Below are positions 11,068-20,767 of a stretch of 64,000 nucleotides of DNA, piece by piece. Source of the DNA: Nematopogon swammerdamellus (taxonomy: Eukaryota > Arthropoda > Insecta > Lepidoptera > Adelidae); NCBI GenBank assembly GCA_946902875.1, contig OX336340.1:6531739-6595738 (forward strand), written 5' to 3'. The notes under the pieces were generated by a model. That model had not been told where the DNA came from and ran no database searches. It was given only the letters and a program-made list of their open reading frames with translations. The position numbers were made by a program, and so were the translations under genes. Positions within the stretch are counted from its first letter, which is position 1; the number at the start of each line of letters is the position of its first letter.

Positions 11068-11196
11068 AAAAAAAAAGTACGTCGGCGGAAAGCAGTGGTT
11101 CCGTACCGCTGAAACCGGAAGGACTGGAGAAAAATTGGAGAGGCGTACGTCCACCAGTGGACCATACTCGCTGACTGACTGGCTGACTGAAATTAA
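11068..11196 (+). mobile_element. RTE-like LINE 3' tail
   Basis: TACGTCGGCGGAAAGCAGTGG to TCCACCAGTGGACC, then GCTGACTGACTGGCTGACTG. The reverse of the same tail is at 24,646-24,890. The CCAGTGGAC segment with a GACT-type simple repeat marks the 3' end. Confidence 0.65.
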
Positions 11197-11548
11197 AAGG
11201 AATATGAAGCTTCAAAATTTCTAATACAGAGGAAATTCTCTAGACGTATTTTCGTTCATCATGGTACTTTCGGTATGAAGTGGGTGCGGGGTTCGGAGAA
11301 ATGGGAATCCAGTCAGAGTGAGTACAATGTGGTCCAGCACATATGTATACACACACATACTATCACACAAAAATTCACACACCCGCGCTCCGCGCTTCAT
11401 ACAGAGAGTACCAAGTTGAGCGAAAAGAGCAAATAACCTAACCTAACCTAACGATGAAGCGGTGCGCCGCCGTCATCGCTTATAAGTCGAGAACTACTTA
11501 ATCAATTCGCATGGAATTTGAGCTGATACTAAGGATAATTATAGGATT
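11197..11548. other. Unassigned, with a short CCTAA run
   Basis: AC-rich and CG-containing DNA with about three CCTAA units at 11,436-11,452. No gene seen. Confidence 0.5.
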
Positions 11549-11610
11549 CTAGCTTTTGCCCGTGGCTTCGGTTCGCGTGATTTTTTGGGCGCGGTTAGAA
11601 CTTGAACGGT
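11549..11610 (-). mobile_element. Helitron-like 3' terminus
   Basis: Reverse strand ends with an imperfect GC hairpin (CGCGAACCGAAGCCACGGG), then CAAAAGCTAG. This matches the lepidopteran Helitron ending seen intact at 15,842. The rest of the element is missing. Confidence 0.55.
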
Positions 11611-11617
11611 TTATCGT

Positions 11618-11897
11618 ACGGCCGGTTAGGCTGACCGTGGTTCGGATTCCACCCAAAACTGTTAGGTTCCTTCCTGTCTTACCTTACCCCCGCACTGAAT
11701 GAAAGGGCGGTCGGAGCGGCTATGCAAATAGTTCATGTTTTCCGTCCAGTTAAGTGTGGCCGATACGATCAAAGGGAAGCACTGACATGGAACCTAGTTG
11801 TTGTGTTATGGCCTGACATCACTGGGGGTGTTGTCTGGCATGGTTGGCTTCATCGCCTACCTGGCGATGAAGCCAACCATGCCAGTATCAATGAAAA
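11618..11897 (+). mobile_element. SINE-A with hairpin 3' end
   Basis: Starts at box B (GGCTGACCGTGGTTCGGAT), with a core deletion. Its 3' end is folded: TGGCATGGTTGGCTTCATCG (from 11,836) is followed after a few bases by its inverse up to 11,884. Confidence 0.8.
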
Positions 11898-11902
11898 AAA
11901 AA

Positions 11903-12308
11903 CCGGCCAAGTGCGAGTCGAACTCGCCGACGGAGGGTTCCGTATCGCCATGTCATCGTTAGCGCCACTCACGCCATCTATGGCGTGTTATGAAATGCTT
12001 AATATTATAGTTAAAACTCATGATTAGTTAAAATGCTCCATACTCTATTCGGTAGATGGCGCGCGCGTATACACTTTTTGGTTTCTTCTATGGGAAACCC
12101 CGTGAATTTTTACTTTTTCTTATTTTTATTATTTGTTGTTATATCCGCCATAATAACACAAATTCTGTGAAAATTTCAACGGGCTACCTATTACGGTTCA
12201 AGAGGTACAGCCCTCGGACAGACGGACTGACGCACGGACGGACAGACAGACAGACAGACGGCATAGGCTTAGTAATAGGGTCCCGTATCGGATACGGAAC
12301 CCTAAAAA
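11903..12308 (+). mobile_element. Rep-E, full length
   Basis: From CCGGCCAAGTGCGAGTCG through GAGGGTTCCGTATCGCCATG, the GGTTTCTTCTATGGGAAACC segment and a GACAGACGGAC-rich part to GGATACGGAACCCTAAAAA. The AGGGTTCCGTA near the left end and TACGGAACCCT at the right form an inverted pair. Non-autonomous, class unresolved. Confidence 0.8.
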
Positions 12309-12765
12309 ACCATTTGTGCAGATATATTTTTCACTGACTAATGAAAATTGTGTGCGTTTGTCGTTTATTTTGCAGACGAAGTAAACGTTTGGCAATAACA
12401 GTTCCATTAGTTGGAATTTTTTTTTTTTTTTTTTTTCTTAATTAATTTTTTCCAGTCGCACGTGAAAATTCTACGCGGTCGCCTTCCCAGGGACCTCTAA
12501 GGATGATAAATTCGGCAGCGCCGGTGTTGTAATCCGGGGCAGTGTCGAGATGGCACCTGCGTCCCACGGCTCTCGGGAAGTTAACTGCTTTAACTTAGAA
12601 GAATCTGTGAATGAAAACAAATGAGGGAAGTTGCTGACGGACTGCCTCCGCCTACGACTAACTTCCGCAACTCGGTTTGTCAAGGTTTTGCGTCTCACTG
12701 TGCCACAAGACAAATGTAATCACGGACATGGCATCTAAGTGCAGCAGGAACAGTGGGGCTCGCTA
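12309..12765. other. Unassigned, with T homopolymer
   Basis: A run of about 18 T at 12,419-12,436, then a GC-moderate segment to 12,720. No clear exon or repeat partner. Confidence 0.5.
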
Positions 12766-12977
12766 ACTCGTTAGGTAGGGTTTAATCCGCACGGCTTGGT
12801 ACCACCGCACTGAATGAAAGGTCGGTCGAAACGGCTATGTAAATAGTTCGTGTTTTCCGACCAGTTCAGTATAGCCGGCACGAATCAAGGGAAGCATGAC
12901 ATGACACCTAGTTCACCCAGGTGTTATGGACTGACATGAAGGATGTTATAGGTGATGTAGCCAAGTCAAAAAAAAAA
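12766..12977 (+). mobile_element. SINE-A, 5'-truncated
   Basis: Core (TTAGGTAGGGTTTAATCC) to GATGTAGCCAAG plus an A-run, with the last part of the tail missing. Confidence 0.8.
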
Positions 12978-12987
12978 CATTAAGTTC

Positions 12988-13073
12988 AGTTTCGGGGCCT
13001 TCAAGAGGGGTGTGAACGTGTAGGCATGGCATTTGCAACCCCCGTATACGACCGAGTTTCCATGAGCGTCGTA
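12988..13073 (+). pseudogene. LINE-G fragment
   Basis: GTTTCGGGGCCTTCAAGAGG (FGAFKRGV block), then GGCATGGCATTTGCAACCCC and CCATGAGCGTCG. Directly follows the SINE A-run. Confidence 0.65.
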
Positions 13074-13735
13074 AATTTTTTCGGAAACTACCCATAAGAT
13101 CTTATTAATTAAACAAATTAATAAAGTAGTCTTTTTAGTTCTTACGGCAAGAAAACTGCAAGTGTGTGGAAGAAGAAAATGGCTACGGAACCCTCTGTGT
13201 GTTAACAACGTTCTAACTTAACAGGCTTGCTGTTGTTGTTGTTTGTTTTTGGGGTTGACTCTAGTCCTTCAAACTAGTCCCTCTTGGTCGGGGACCTTCA
13301 TGCAAACCTCCCTTAATTTCCAGCACCCCAGCCAACCTATGCCCTCCATGAAGGCCACAAGACTAACGACAACAGTTAACACTCTTTTTAATGAAACTAC
13401 GAGGCGACACGCCACGCTCTTTGTGGGAACTGTCAACTGCTTGCTTATCCTAAGATTGCATTTTTTTTTACTTTAACTGAGTCACTAGATATATAAGGAT
13501 ACTGTAATGTAAGGATTTATATTGATTGTATGTATCTTTGTACAATTTATATATGTGTGTATTTATATTTCATACAACTGTTCCCTGTTTAGTAATGCAT
13601 TGTCCGCCCCTACGTTTTTTCCACATCCCAAAGGTTAGTTCGTAAAGAATGCCGCAAGGCATTAAACTCGCCTTTTGTAACCTTTTTATACGGTGTACAA
13701 TAAAGTATATTTTCATTTCATTTCATTTCACCAGA
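13074..13735 (+). mobile_element. Probable LINE 3' UTR and tail
   Basis: From about 13,224 (a TTG-rich start, then CTAGTCCCTCTTGGTCGGGG) the sequence has 3' UTR character. It ends ACAATAAAGTATATTTTCAT with a CATTT repeat at 13,710-13,731. An AATAAA signal followed by a simple repeat is the usual end of a non-LTR element. No ORF2 remains. Confidence 0.45.
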
Positions 13736-14191
13736 GTGCACGAGTCAAATATTACTTGGGAGTGCGCGAGTCAAATATTACTTGGGAGTGCACGAATCAA
13801 ATATTACTTGGGAGTGCACGAGTCAAATATTACTTGGGAGTGCACGAGTCAGATATTATTGGGAAGTGCGCGAGTCAAATATTACTTGGGAGTGCACGAG
13901 TCAAATATTACTTGGGAGTGCACGAGTCAGATATTACTTGGAAGTGCGCGAGTTAAATATTACTTGGGAGTGCACGAGTCAGATATTACTTGGGAGCGCA
14001 CGAGTCAAATATTACTTGGGAGTGCACGAGTCAGATATTATTTGGAAGTGCGCGAGTCAAATATTACTTGGGAGTGCACGAGTCAAATATTACTTGGGAG
14101 TGTACGAGTCAGATATTATTTGGAAGTGCGCGAGTCAAATATTACTTGGGAGTGCACGAGTCAAATATTACTTGGGAGTGCACGAGTCAGT
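13736..14191. repeat. 26-bp minisatellite, about 17.5 units, 78-bp higher order
   Basis: Unit of the form GTGCACGAGTCAAATATTAC plus TTGGGA. Three variants (CACGAGTCAGATAT...GGAAG, CGCGAGTCAAATAT, CACGAGTCAAATAT) recur in order, giving a 78-bp superunit at about 13,840-14,190. The unit lacks stops in all frames, so several overlapping open frames span it; they are artefacts. The array starts right at a LINE tail. Confidence 0.95.
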
Positions 14192-15090
14192 ACATTCCTA
14201 TTTGATTTGACTGGTTTTGATTATTAGCTGCCTAGTACCTACATATTATAATATTATCTACAAACATGTATATTATTTATTATAATTTGCCCTTGGTAGA
14301 GCGTACTAGATGTAACATCATGGGAGGACACGAGGACAAGTAGACAAATTAAAACGCTCACGAAGTTCGAACAATTTCATTTATTTCAATAAGACATCTT
14401 TCTCTTACGATAAATTATGCTCTAATATAATTATTATTTACAGCTGGAAGAGATTTTCTACGACATTTAGGTTAAAATAGAGGTTCATTATTCACATTTT
14501 CACGTCGATCTGTCTCGAGAAATGTCTCAACTTCTTACCATTTACTTAACGAATATCTCTCATAAATTCGCTCGTTCTCGTATAAATTTATGTTATTGTG
14601 CTCTCGAAGACATGCTATAGTCAGAAATGTTCGTATAAATAATAAAATGTATGTATATCATATTATCATCGGTTTTGCTAACTATTTATGACACACGTTA
14701 AAAACACACTCCCTGCCAAACACATCAAATGTGCCGCGAATATATTATTTGGCCTCTCTTTCTTCACATTTTCAACATATTCAACTAAAGTGATATAATT
14801 TTTGGTACCTACAAACTCTTCGTTATTAAATCACAGACGGTAATTTGAAAATTTCAAAGGCTTTCGCCACATAAATACTTTGTCATTTGCATATTTTAAT
14901 TGTTAGAATTTCAATAGATTTATCTCTCTCTCAAATTTATGGAATTATACAAAACAAAGTTTACGTAGGGCAGTGTGAAAACAGGTCTCCGCCAATTATA
15001 TTTACATCAGAAATATTATAATAGAACTTGCACCTATTTATTTATAAGATAATAAAAATAATAAGAATGAGCGGCGCCGGCCAGGCCTGA
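14192..15090 (-). other. Candidate 3' UTR and downstream flank of the Beat-like gene
   Basis: About 900 bp with no recognised repeat, immediately downstream (minus strand) of the proposed stop codon. Several AATAAA hexamers occur on the minus strand (for example the complement of TTTATT at 14,380-14,385 and near 15,040). Absence of insertions fits UTR or conserved flank, but transcription is not shown by sequence alone. Confidence 0.35.
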
Positions 15091-15164
15091 CTACCGGTAG
15101 CTTAGGATTAGAATAATATTGAGTGTGGCCGCGACCAGATTAGCTCCTTTACACCTGCGCGTAC
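15091..15164 (-). CDS. Probable terminal exon D of the Beat-like gene (hydrophobic tail)
   Basis: Preceded on the minus strand by a good acceptor (CTTTTCTTTTCCGCAG, AG at 15,166-15,165). The first two bases (GT) complete the codon left by exon C (phase 1), giving G then TRRCKGANLVAATLNIILIL, SYR and a stop at 15,093-15,091. The tail is small residues followed by about 15 hydrophobic residues at the extreme C-terminus, as in GPI-attachment signals; several Beat proteins are secreted or membrane-linked. Support is acceptor quality, phase match, in-frame stop and hydrophobicity. The exon is short and 21.5 kb from exon C, so another terminal exon is possible. Confidence 0.55.
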
Positions 15165-15474
15165 CTGCGGAAAAGAAAAGAGTAACATTAATATTAATGA
15201 GTAATGATCCTTCAGCACTCTTGACAAGCTGCTTGCGTATGCGGGCGGACTCTACTGACGCTCTACTGTCCGGAATTAACATAATTGGGAGTGCTCAGTG
15301 TAAATATACAGGTTGGTTGGTAAGTAAATATAAAGAGTAAATATGCCGTTATATATATAATTATACGAGGGCTGGTAAAAAAATTGTATATTATAGTTAT
15401 ATTTTTTTTATTACAAAACAATGTATTCTTACACATGAATAGTTAAAAAAACATCATCATCACCATCATCATAC

Positions 15475-15842
15475 TAATAAATAAATCTGTAAGGGATGTT
15501 CATGGAGTAAGTTACTTTGTTTTATGATGAGATACTGCGTTTGTAAACTCTATGCATGATACTAAAACTAAATTGACGATTTTTAGAAATGTTTTCTGTA
15601 TGTATGTATGTTCCTCCATAGCTCTTAAACCGATCGTCCGAATTTGATTAAACTTAGTACAAGGACATTTGATTATACGGGACACAAGACACCTAAATAA
15701 AATTCAGTTTCGGTTTGTTCCGAAACCGAATTGTTCCGCGCGCCGAAATAAAGGTACGCAGCTCGGCCTTCTTTCTTACTTACTTACTGTCTTCTTTTTA
15801 AATAAGAATATCACGCGAGCGAAGCCGCGGGTAAAAGCTAGT
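15475..15842 (+). mobile_element. Helitron-like non-autonomous element
   Basis: Ends with CGCGAGCGAAGCCGCGGG (an imperfect GC hairpin), then TAAAAGCTAG and T, which fits a Helitron 3' terminus (hairpin, CTRR, insertion before T). The interior has TATGTATGTTCCTCCATAGC and AAACCGATCG motifs of widespread lepidopteran repeats. The 5' end is not precisely placed. Confidence 0.6.
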
Positions 15843-16039
15843 ATAAGTAAATTATCCAATAACCTATATACATAAATATTCATCCATCATAGGGATCAAC
15901 GGCATGGTCCCCACCAATACATGGAATATTTGAATTTTGAAATTAAATACGTTGTTGAAAGAGCCTTTTTTTGTTCTTAGGTTGGTGCACATGTTTATAT
16001 ACAAACTACTTTTATTATTATATTTTACTTAAACAAAAT

Positions 16040-16322
16040 AGCATCACTGCATCTCTCCCCCTGCATGTCTTAAAAGGCGACTAAGGGATAAGGACGAGAT
16101 GCCGTCCTAAATGGCGACAGGGTAGCCACATCTCATCTTGGCACGGTCCTTTCCACCGAGTCACGCAACAGGTGGGTCTTCGTGCCTTAATTACTGTTTG
16201 ATAGTTAATTTGTCCGAAAACTCGGTGGTCGGTGTTGTTCTGTAATTTACCAGGAATCAGCACAACACCTATTACTTCGGTTACCCCGACTATCGCGATA
16301 CAGCGTGTGGTAAGTATGTATA
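16040..16322 (+). mobile_element. Rep-D, near full length
   Basis: TAGCATCACTGCATCTCTCC, GTCTTAAAAGGCGACTAAGG, CATCTCATCTTGGCACGG, CAACAGGTGGGTCTTCGTGC and ATACAGCGTGTGGTAAGTAT follow in the standard order. The first part of the head is missing. Confidence 0.85.
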
Positions 16323-16599
16323 ATATTATTTACAACTACGTACTCCGTTTCAATGTATTTTTATAATAAGTATTTTGTGCTCTATCCAAATAAAATAAGT
16401 CCTCGAATGATTTCGAGGACATCGAACTAACAACTACTTATATGGGTTTTTAAATTACCGATTATTACAAAATTTCTCGGCTCTACTAACGGTCGTCTCC
16501 GAGGTATGTGGTTCGACGTTTCTGACCAAACGTATGGTCGACTTGTTAAAATTATTCGACAAAATCTAGAAATTGGCTTCAAATGTTACCTTGCTTAAT

Positions 16600-16783
16600 T
16601 ATTTTATTTTTTATTTACTTTTTTTTATTTATTTGTCGGCATATCCGCCATAATAACGCATATTCTGTGAAAATTTCAACCGGTGACATATTACGATTCA
16701 AAAGATACAGCATTAGGACGGACGGACAGATTGACAGATGGCTTAGGCTTAGTAATAGGCTTCCATATACGGAATCCTAAAAC
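16600..16783 (+). mobile_element. Rep-E 3' half
   Basis: ATATCCGCCATAATAACGCA, TGAAAATTTCAACCGGTGAC, a GGACGGACGGACAGA stretch and ATATACGGAATCCTAAAA. 5' half missing. Confidence 0.75.
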
Positions 16784-17212
16784 TTGGGTTATTTTGTCTC
16801 TCTTGTAGATAAATTGTTTTATATGTAGGTTTAACATTCTCGTGGCTATATGTACTCTCGGCTCTTGCTTCCTTCTCTACCGCAGCTGTGGGCGCCGCGT
16901 TAACCGTTTCCGTTCTCACAACTACGTGAAGTATCTACTTTAATGGCGTGTAACCACAATAGCGTTAACGTTCAGGAATTAGCAACTCACTCCCCGCAAC
17001 AGCGCCACCGGGGCCGGACACCGGTTTTCCGCTCAGCCAATAAAGTTCAAATTACATTTACGAAAATACCGTCTTGAAAGTGTATACCAGCGTCACGAAA
17101 ATGTCGTAGTTCCGAATATTCTGTCGGAAATACAACGATGACGATGCTTACGAAGTACCGCATCGATCTCAAATCAAACTCAAAAACACGGGACGCGTGC
17201 GCATATTGCATA
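16784..17212. other. Unassigned, GC-mixed
   Basis: Contains a patch with CCGCAGCTGTGGGCGCCGCG near 16,880. No exon-like frame with splice sites was convincing. Confidence 0.4.
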
Positions 17213-17405
17213 ACCAGTAGGGCTATTACGAGTTTCGCTACGCGCCGGCTACGCCGAGGTGTAGCGTGCGTAGAGAGCGTAAGCGTCTGCGCGGAAGCGA
17301 ATGCGATAGATTTGCGAACTCGCTTCCGCGGAGCGGCTTACGTTCTCTATGCACGCTACACCTCGGCGTAGCCGGCGTAGCGAATCTCGTGATAGCCCTG
17401 CTGGT
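17213..17405. mobile_element. Palindromic MITE, about 193 bp
   Basis: Long, nearly perfect terminal inverted repeats (left ACCAGTAGGGCTATTACGAG, right CTCGTGATAGCCCTGCTGGT) of about 75 bp, including CGCCGGCTACGCCGAGGTGT against its inverse. The centre is a shorter GC-rich inverted pair. No clear target duplication, so class is open. Confidence 0.75.
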
Positions 17406-17726
17406 GCTGTTCAATTTCATTTCAACATTAGATTAATGGACTTTACATTCGTCGAAGAGGATTTGAAATTAGCGAGTGGCGCGATTTTTTTATTCCTTGT
17501 CGCTTTAAATACATCCGAGCGCGTATAGCAAGACGTACCCTAGACCTTTCACCAGCATATTGCCCAGCCTACTTTGAGATGAAAATTTAAACGCATTTTT
17601 TTATAAATTCAAAACTTGGAGAGATATCAATTTTTAGACATTTTGTATGATTTTTTTAAAAATCCAAATGACCTGGAGAATGCCCTGTTGAAAGGTCCAG
17701 CGTATTAGTAGGGTTATTAGGGCTAT
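17406..17726. other. Unassigned AT-rich stretch
   Basis: Nothing recognisable apart from GTAGGGTTATTAGGGCTATT next to the following SINE. Confidence 0.5.
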
Positions 17727-18041
17727 TATTTTTTTAAGGAAACAAACAGGGTTGGCTACATCACCTACAACATCCGTGATGTCAGCCCATAACACCGGGT
17801 GGGCTTGGTGCCACGTCAGTGCTTCCCTTCGGTCGTGCCAGCTACACTGAACTGGACGGAAAACTATTTACATTCGTTTCGACCAACCTTTCATTCAGTG
17901 CGGTGGTATCAACTCGGGCGGGTTAAACCCTACCACCTAGTAATATAAGAAGGGAGTCATATCTCTTAGTCGCCTTTTACGACATACACGGGGAGAGATG
18001 CAGTGGGGCTATTCTTTTAAAGTACCGGCCCCACACGGCAC
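17727..18041 (-). mobile_element. SINE-B, near full length
   Basis: T-run, SINE tail and core, AAGAAGGGAGTCATATCTCT, TTAGTCGCCTTTTACGACAT, ending GGCCCCACACGGCAC. Best example here of the SINE-A body behind the alternative head. Confidence 0.85.
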
Positions 18042-18449
18042 AAACTACGGTAACTAGGGTTATTGCAACACATAACAAATAATGCGAATTTATAGCGCCG
18101 CAAAGATATGTTTGCAAACAATTTTCATAAATGTAAAATCGGTTTAATGGTGTCACCTTTAACTAGTTCATTCCAGCTACTCCCAGCTCGGCTAACTGGT
18201 AAGCTTTTCCTAAACTTGCTATTACATGGTATCCAATCAGTGTTTCCATTTCAAATATTTTTTTATTTTTTATTATTTCCTCTGCTTATCTACAACTTAA
18301 TCTCTCCTCTATTATTTATCCAGTACAATTAATATAATTTCGATAAATAGGTATTACGAGTTTATTTTTACGGTAAAAAGAAATAGTTTTGAATATATCG
18401 AACAGCCTCGAGGACCACCTTGAGAGGCTCTCGCTGAGTGGTTGGGGGG
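18042..18449. other. Unassigned AT-rich stretch
   Basis: No gene or repeat recognised. Confidence 0.5.
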
Positions 18450-18835
18450 TTTTTTTTATTGATACTGACAGGGTTGGCTACATCAACATCACATACAACA
18501 TCCGTGATGTCAGCCCAAAACACCGGGTGAACTAGGTGCCATGCCAGTGCTTCCCTTCATTTCATGTTGGCTACACTGAACTGGACGGAAACACGAACTA
18601 TTTAAATACCCGTTTCGACCGACGTCTCATTCAGTGCGGTTGTATCAACCCGGAGGGGATAAATCCTACCACCTAATAAGGTAATAAAGAGGGAAGGGAC
18701 CTACTACAGTTTTATGTGGAATGTGAACCGCGGTCAGCCTCCAACGGTCGAGCGGTCACCAATCCAAGTAATGACCGCGCTCAGGGTTGCTTAACAACAG
18801 TCGACCGACCGCACCACTGAGCTACCGAGGCTGAC
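18450..18835 (-). mobile_element. SINE-A, full length
   Basis: Complete copy from the T-run and ATTGATACTGACAGGG to GAGCTACCGAGGCTGAC, with the 5S-like segment and both tRNA boxes readable in reverse. Confidence 0.9.
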
Positions 18836-19029
18836 GAGACACGAGGCTGGGTTAAATTAGGGGACAGATTCAGACGAAACTGCGCTCATCTCTTTCTTTG
18901 GAACCCGACCATCGGTAGCCTGGGCTCGCTCACCGCCGCCGGGTGCTGGAGTGCAATTGAATTTGTTAATTTAAAAAATGGCCTAAAATTATCTAAAATT
19001 AACAAACGAAAATTAAACAAATACAATTA

Positions 19030-19375
19030 GTGAATGAGCAATGCTCGGCATTTCTTTGACCGATAAAATCCGTAACGACGTGATACGTCACAGAACTAAG
19101 GTAGTCGACATTGCTAAGAAAATAAGCAAGCTGAAGTGGCAGTGGGCTGGGCACATCTGTCGCAGACCCGACAACCGATGGGGTAGACGGGTGCTCGAAT
19201 GGAGGCCACGTACAAGCAAACGTAGAGTGGGACGTCCCGGCTAGGTGGACAGATGACCTAAAAAAGGTAGCCGGGAGTGGATGGATGATGAAGAGCGGAA
19301 GACCGCGTGTGGTGGCGTGTCTTGGGAGAGGCCTATGTCCAGCAGTGGACCGATACAGGCTGATGATGAATTAGT
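19030..19375 (+). pseudogene. RTE-clade LINE, ORF C-terminus and 3' tail
   Basis: Encodes KLKWQWAGHICRRPDNRWG and RRVLEWRPRTSKRRVGRPG, the C-terminal end of RTE-type reverse transcriptases. Then comes a frameshifted stretch and the tail CCTATGTCCAGCAGTGGACC. Truncated and not functional. Related pieces at 35,845, 45,857, 57,919 and 62,185. Confidence 0.85.
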
Positions 19376-19438
19376 GAATAAATGAATAATGAGTAAATAT
19401 TGAAAATATGTTAAACTCTAGCTAATGAAAAAGAAGAA

Positions 19439-19524
19439 TGTACCGTGTGGGGTCGGTACTTAAAAAGAATAGCCCCACTGCATCTCTCCCCGTCGCATGT
19501 CGTAAAAGTCGACTAAGGGATAAG
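19439..19524 (+). mobile_element. Solo TACCGTGTGG head
   Basis: TACCGTGTGGGGTCGGTAC to GTCGACTAAGGGATAAG, the head shared by SINE-B and Rep-D, without its body. It ends 7 bp before a complete SINE-A, so two alternative heads stand in tandem in front of one core. Confidence 0.8.
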
Positions 19525-19531
19525 AAAATTC

Positions 19532-19927
19532 GTCAGCCTCGGTAGCTCAGTGGCGCGGTTGGTTAGTCAACTGTTATTAAGCAACGCTGAGCGCGGTCAG
19601 TGATTGGATGGGTGACCGCTCGACCGTTGGAGGCTGACCGTGGTTCGGATTCCACGTTAAACTGTAGGTCCCTTCCCTTCTTACCTTACTAGGTGGTAGG
19701 GTTTATCCCGGCCGGTTTGGTACCACCGCACTGAACGAAACGTCGGTCGAAACGGCTATGTAAATAGTTCGTGTTTTCCGTCCAGTTTAGTGTAGCCGAC
19801 ATGAAATGAAGGGAAGCATTGACATGGCACCTAGTTCACCCTGTGTTATGGGCTGACATCACGGATGTTGTAGGTGATGTAGCCAACCGTGTCAGGTTCC
19901 ATAAAAAAAAAAAAAAAAAAAAAAAAA
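19532..19927 (+). mobile_element. SINE-A, full length reference copy
   Basis: Best copy to read the structure. Box A TAGCTCAGTGG at 19,543-19,553. 5S-like segment (TTAAGCAACGCTGAGCGCGG, then TTGGATGGGTGACCG) at 19,577-19,618. Box B GGTTCGGATTCC at 19,642-19,653 within a 5-bp T-arm-like stem. Core CTTACTAGGTGGTAGGG, 3' part, TTCCATA and a long A-run. Not a functional tRNA or 5S gene; RNA polymerase III transcription is inferred from the boxes. Confidence 0.9.
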
Positions 19928-20282
19928 CTATTATAATTTTCTATCGACACTTTGAGCGCATACAATTTTTTTTCTTTTCAATTGTTTTCAATTGTCTTTT
20001 CTTTACGCATCATGCACCAACCTTAAATTACCACTCACCACCTATGTAGAATTATTATTATTATCACCTTTATGCGAGAATGGATTAATTTTGAATTCAT
20101 ACGGTACGTAGTTGAATTACTCTTGAGCTTGTCACGGATTTACAGGATAACCATCAATACACTGTTCCTGTCACACCACCGTGCCGGCTCCATGTAAACC
20201 TTACTCAACACAGGTGGCAGCTTGCCTCGCCCTTGCCTAATGTTACCCAATTAAATATGCAGCGAGCGAAGTACCCGGGCCG
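19928..20282. other. Unassigned stretch
   Basis: AT-rich, then mixed sequence leading into a G-rich array. No exon recognised. Confidence 0.5.
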
Positions 20283-20373
20283 AGGGGGCGTGCGGGGGTG
20301 TGCGGGGGTGTGCGGGGGTGTGCGGGGGTGTGCGGGGGTGTGCGGGGGTGTGCAGGGCCGGGGGGTGGGGGGA
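20283..20373. repeat. G-rich 10-bp tandem array
   Basis: About six to seven copies of TGCGGGGGTG, flanked by further G runs (GGGGGTGGGGGG). Potential G-quadruplex former on the plus strand. Confidence 0.9.
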
Positions 20374-20587
20374 AGCAGGTGCAGACGACTAACAGTTTAA
20401 CTGCTTTTCAGTTTCGGCGAACTTGTGGGTGTCCCGCGGAGAGGAAACGATAAGATAAACTGTGGAATATTCGCTTGGAGCGGAGACACTGGAGTTTTGT
20501 AAACGCTGAGACCGCCCAGTGTGTCAAACCGCTTTGCTAACATTGACTTATAGGTATATTACGATAGTAAATAGGTTTAATAGGTAG

Positions 20588-20767
20588 AGCGGCGGGTGGC
20601 CGAGTGGTCTGGGCTTCGGCTTCTCTTGCGAGAGGTCCGAGGTTCGAAAACACGAACTATTTACATAGCCGTTTCAACCGACCTTTCATTCAGTAGGGTA
20701 AGAAGTTTTACCTGGAATCCGAACCACGGTCAGCCTCCAACGGCCGAGCGGTCACCCATCCAAGTAC
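20588..20767. mobile_element. SINE-C head fused to inverted SINE-A
   Basis: 20,588-20,648 is the SINE-C tRNA-like head on the plus strand (GTGGCCGAGTGG, GAGGTTCGA). At GGTTCGAAAACACGA the sequence switches to SINE-A in reverse (AAACACGAACTATTTACATA to CATCCAAGTA), with internal deletions. The join is in box B. Confidence 0.8.

Noticed and set aside
11436..11452. Interstitial telomere repeat (CCTAA)
   Set aside because: Only about three units; too short to distinguish from chance or a LINE tail.
13649..14227. Open frame of 192 codons with repeated SNITWECTSQILLGS-type motifs
   Set aside because: It is the 26-bp minisatellite read through; all three frames are open, which is a property of the unit, not evidence for a protein.
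19577..19620. 5S rRNA gene
   Set aside because: Only about 45 bases of the internal region are similar, always inside SINE-A; no full 5S gene.
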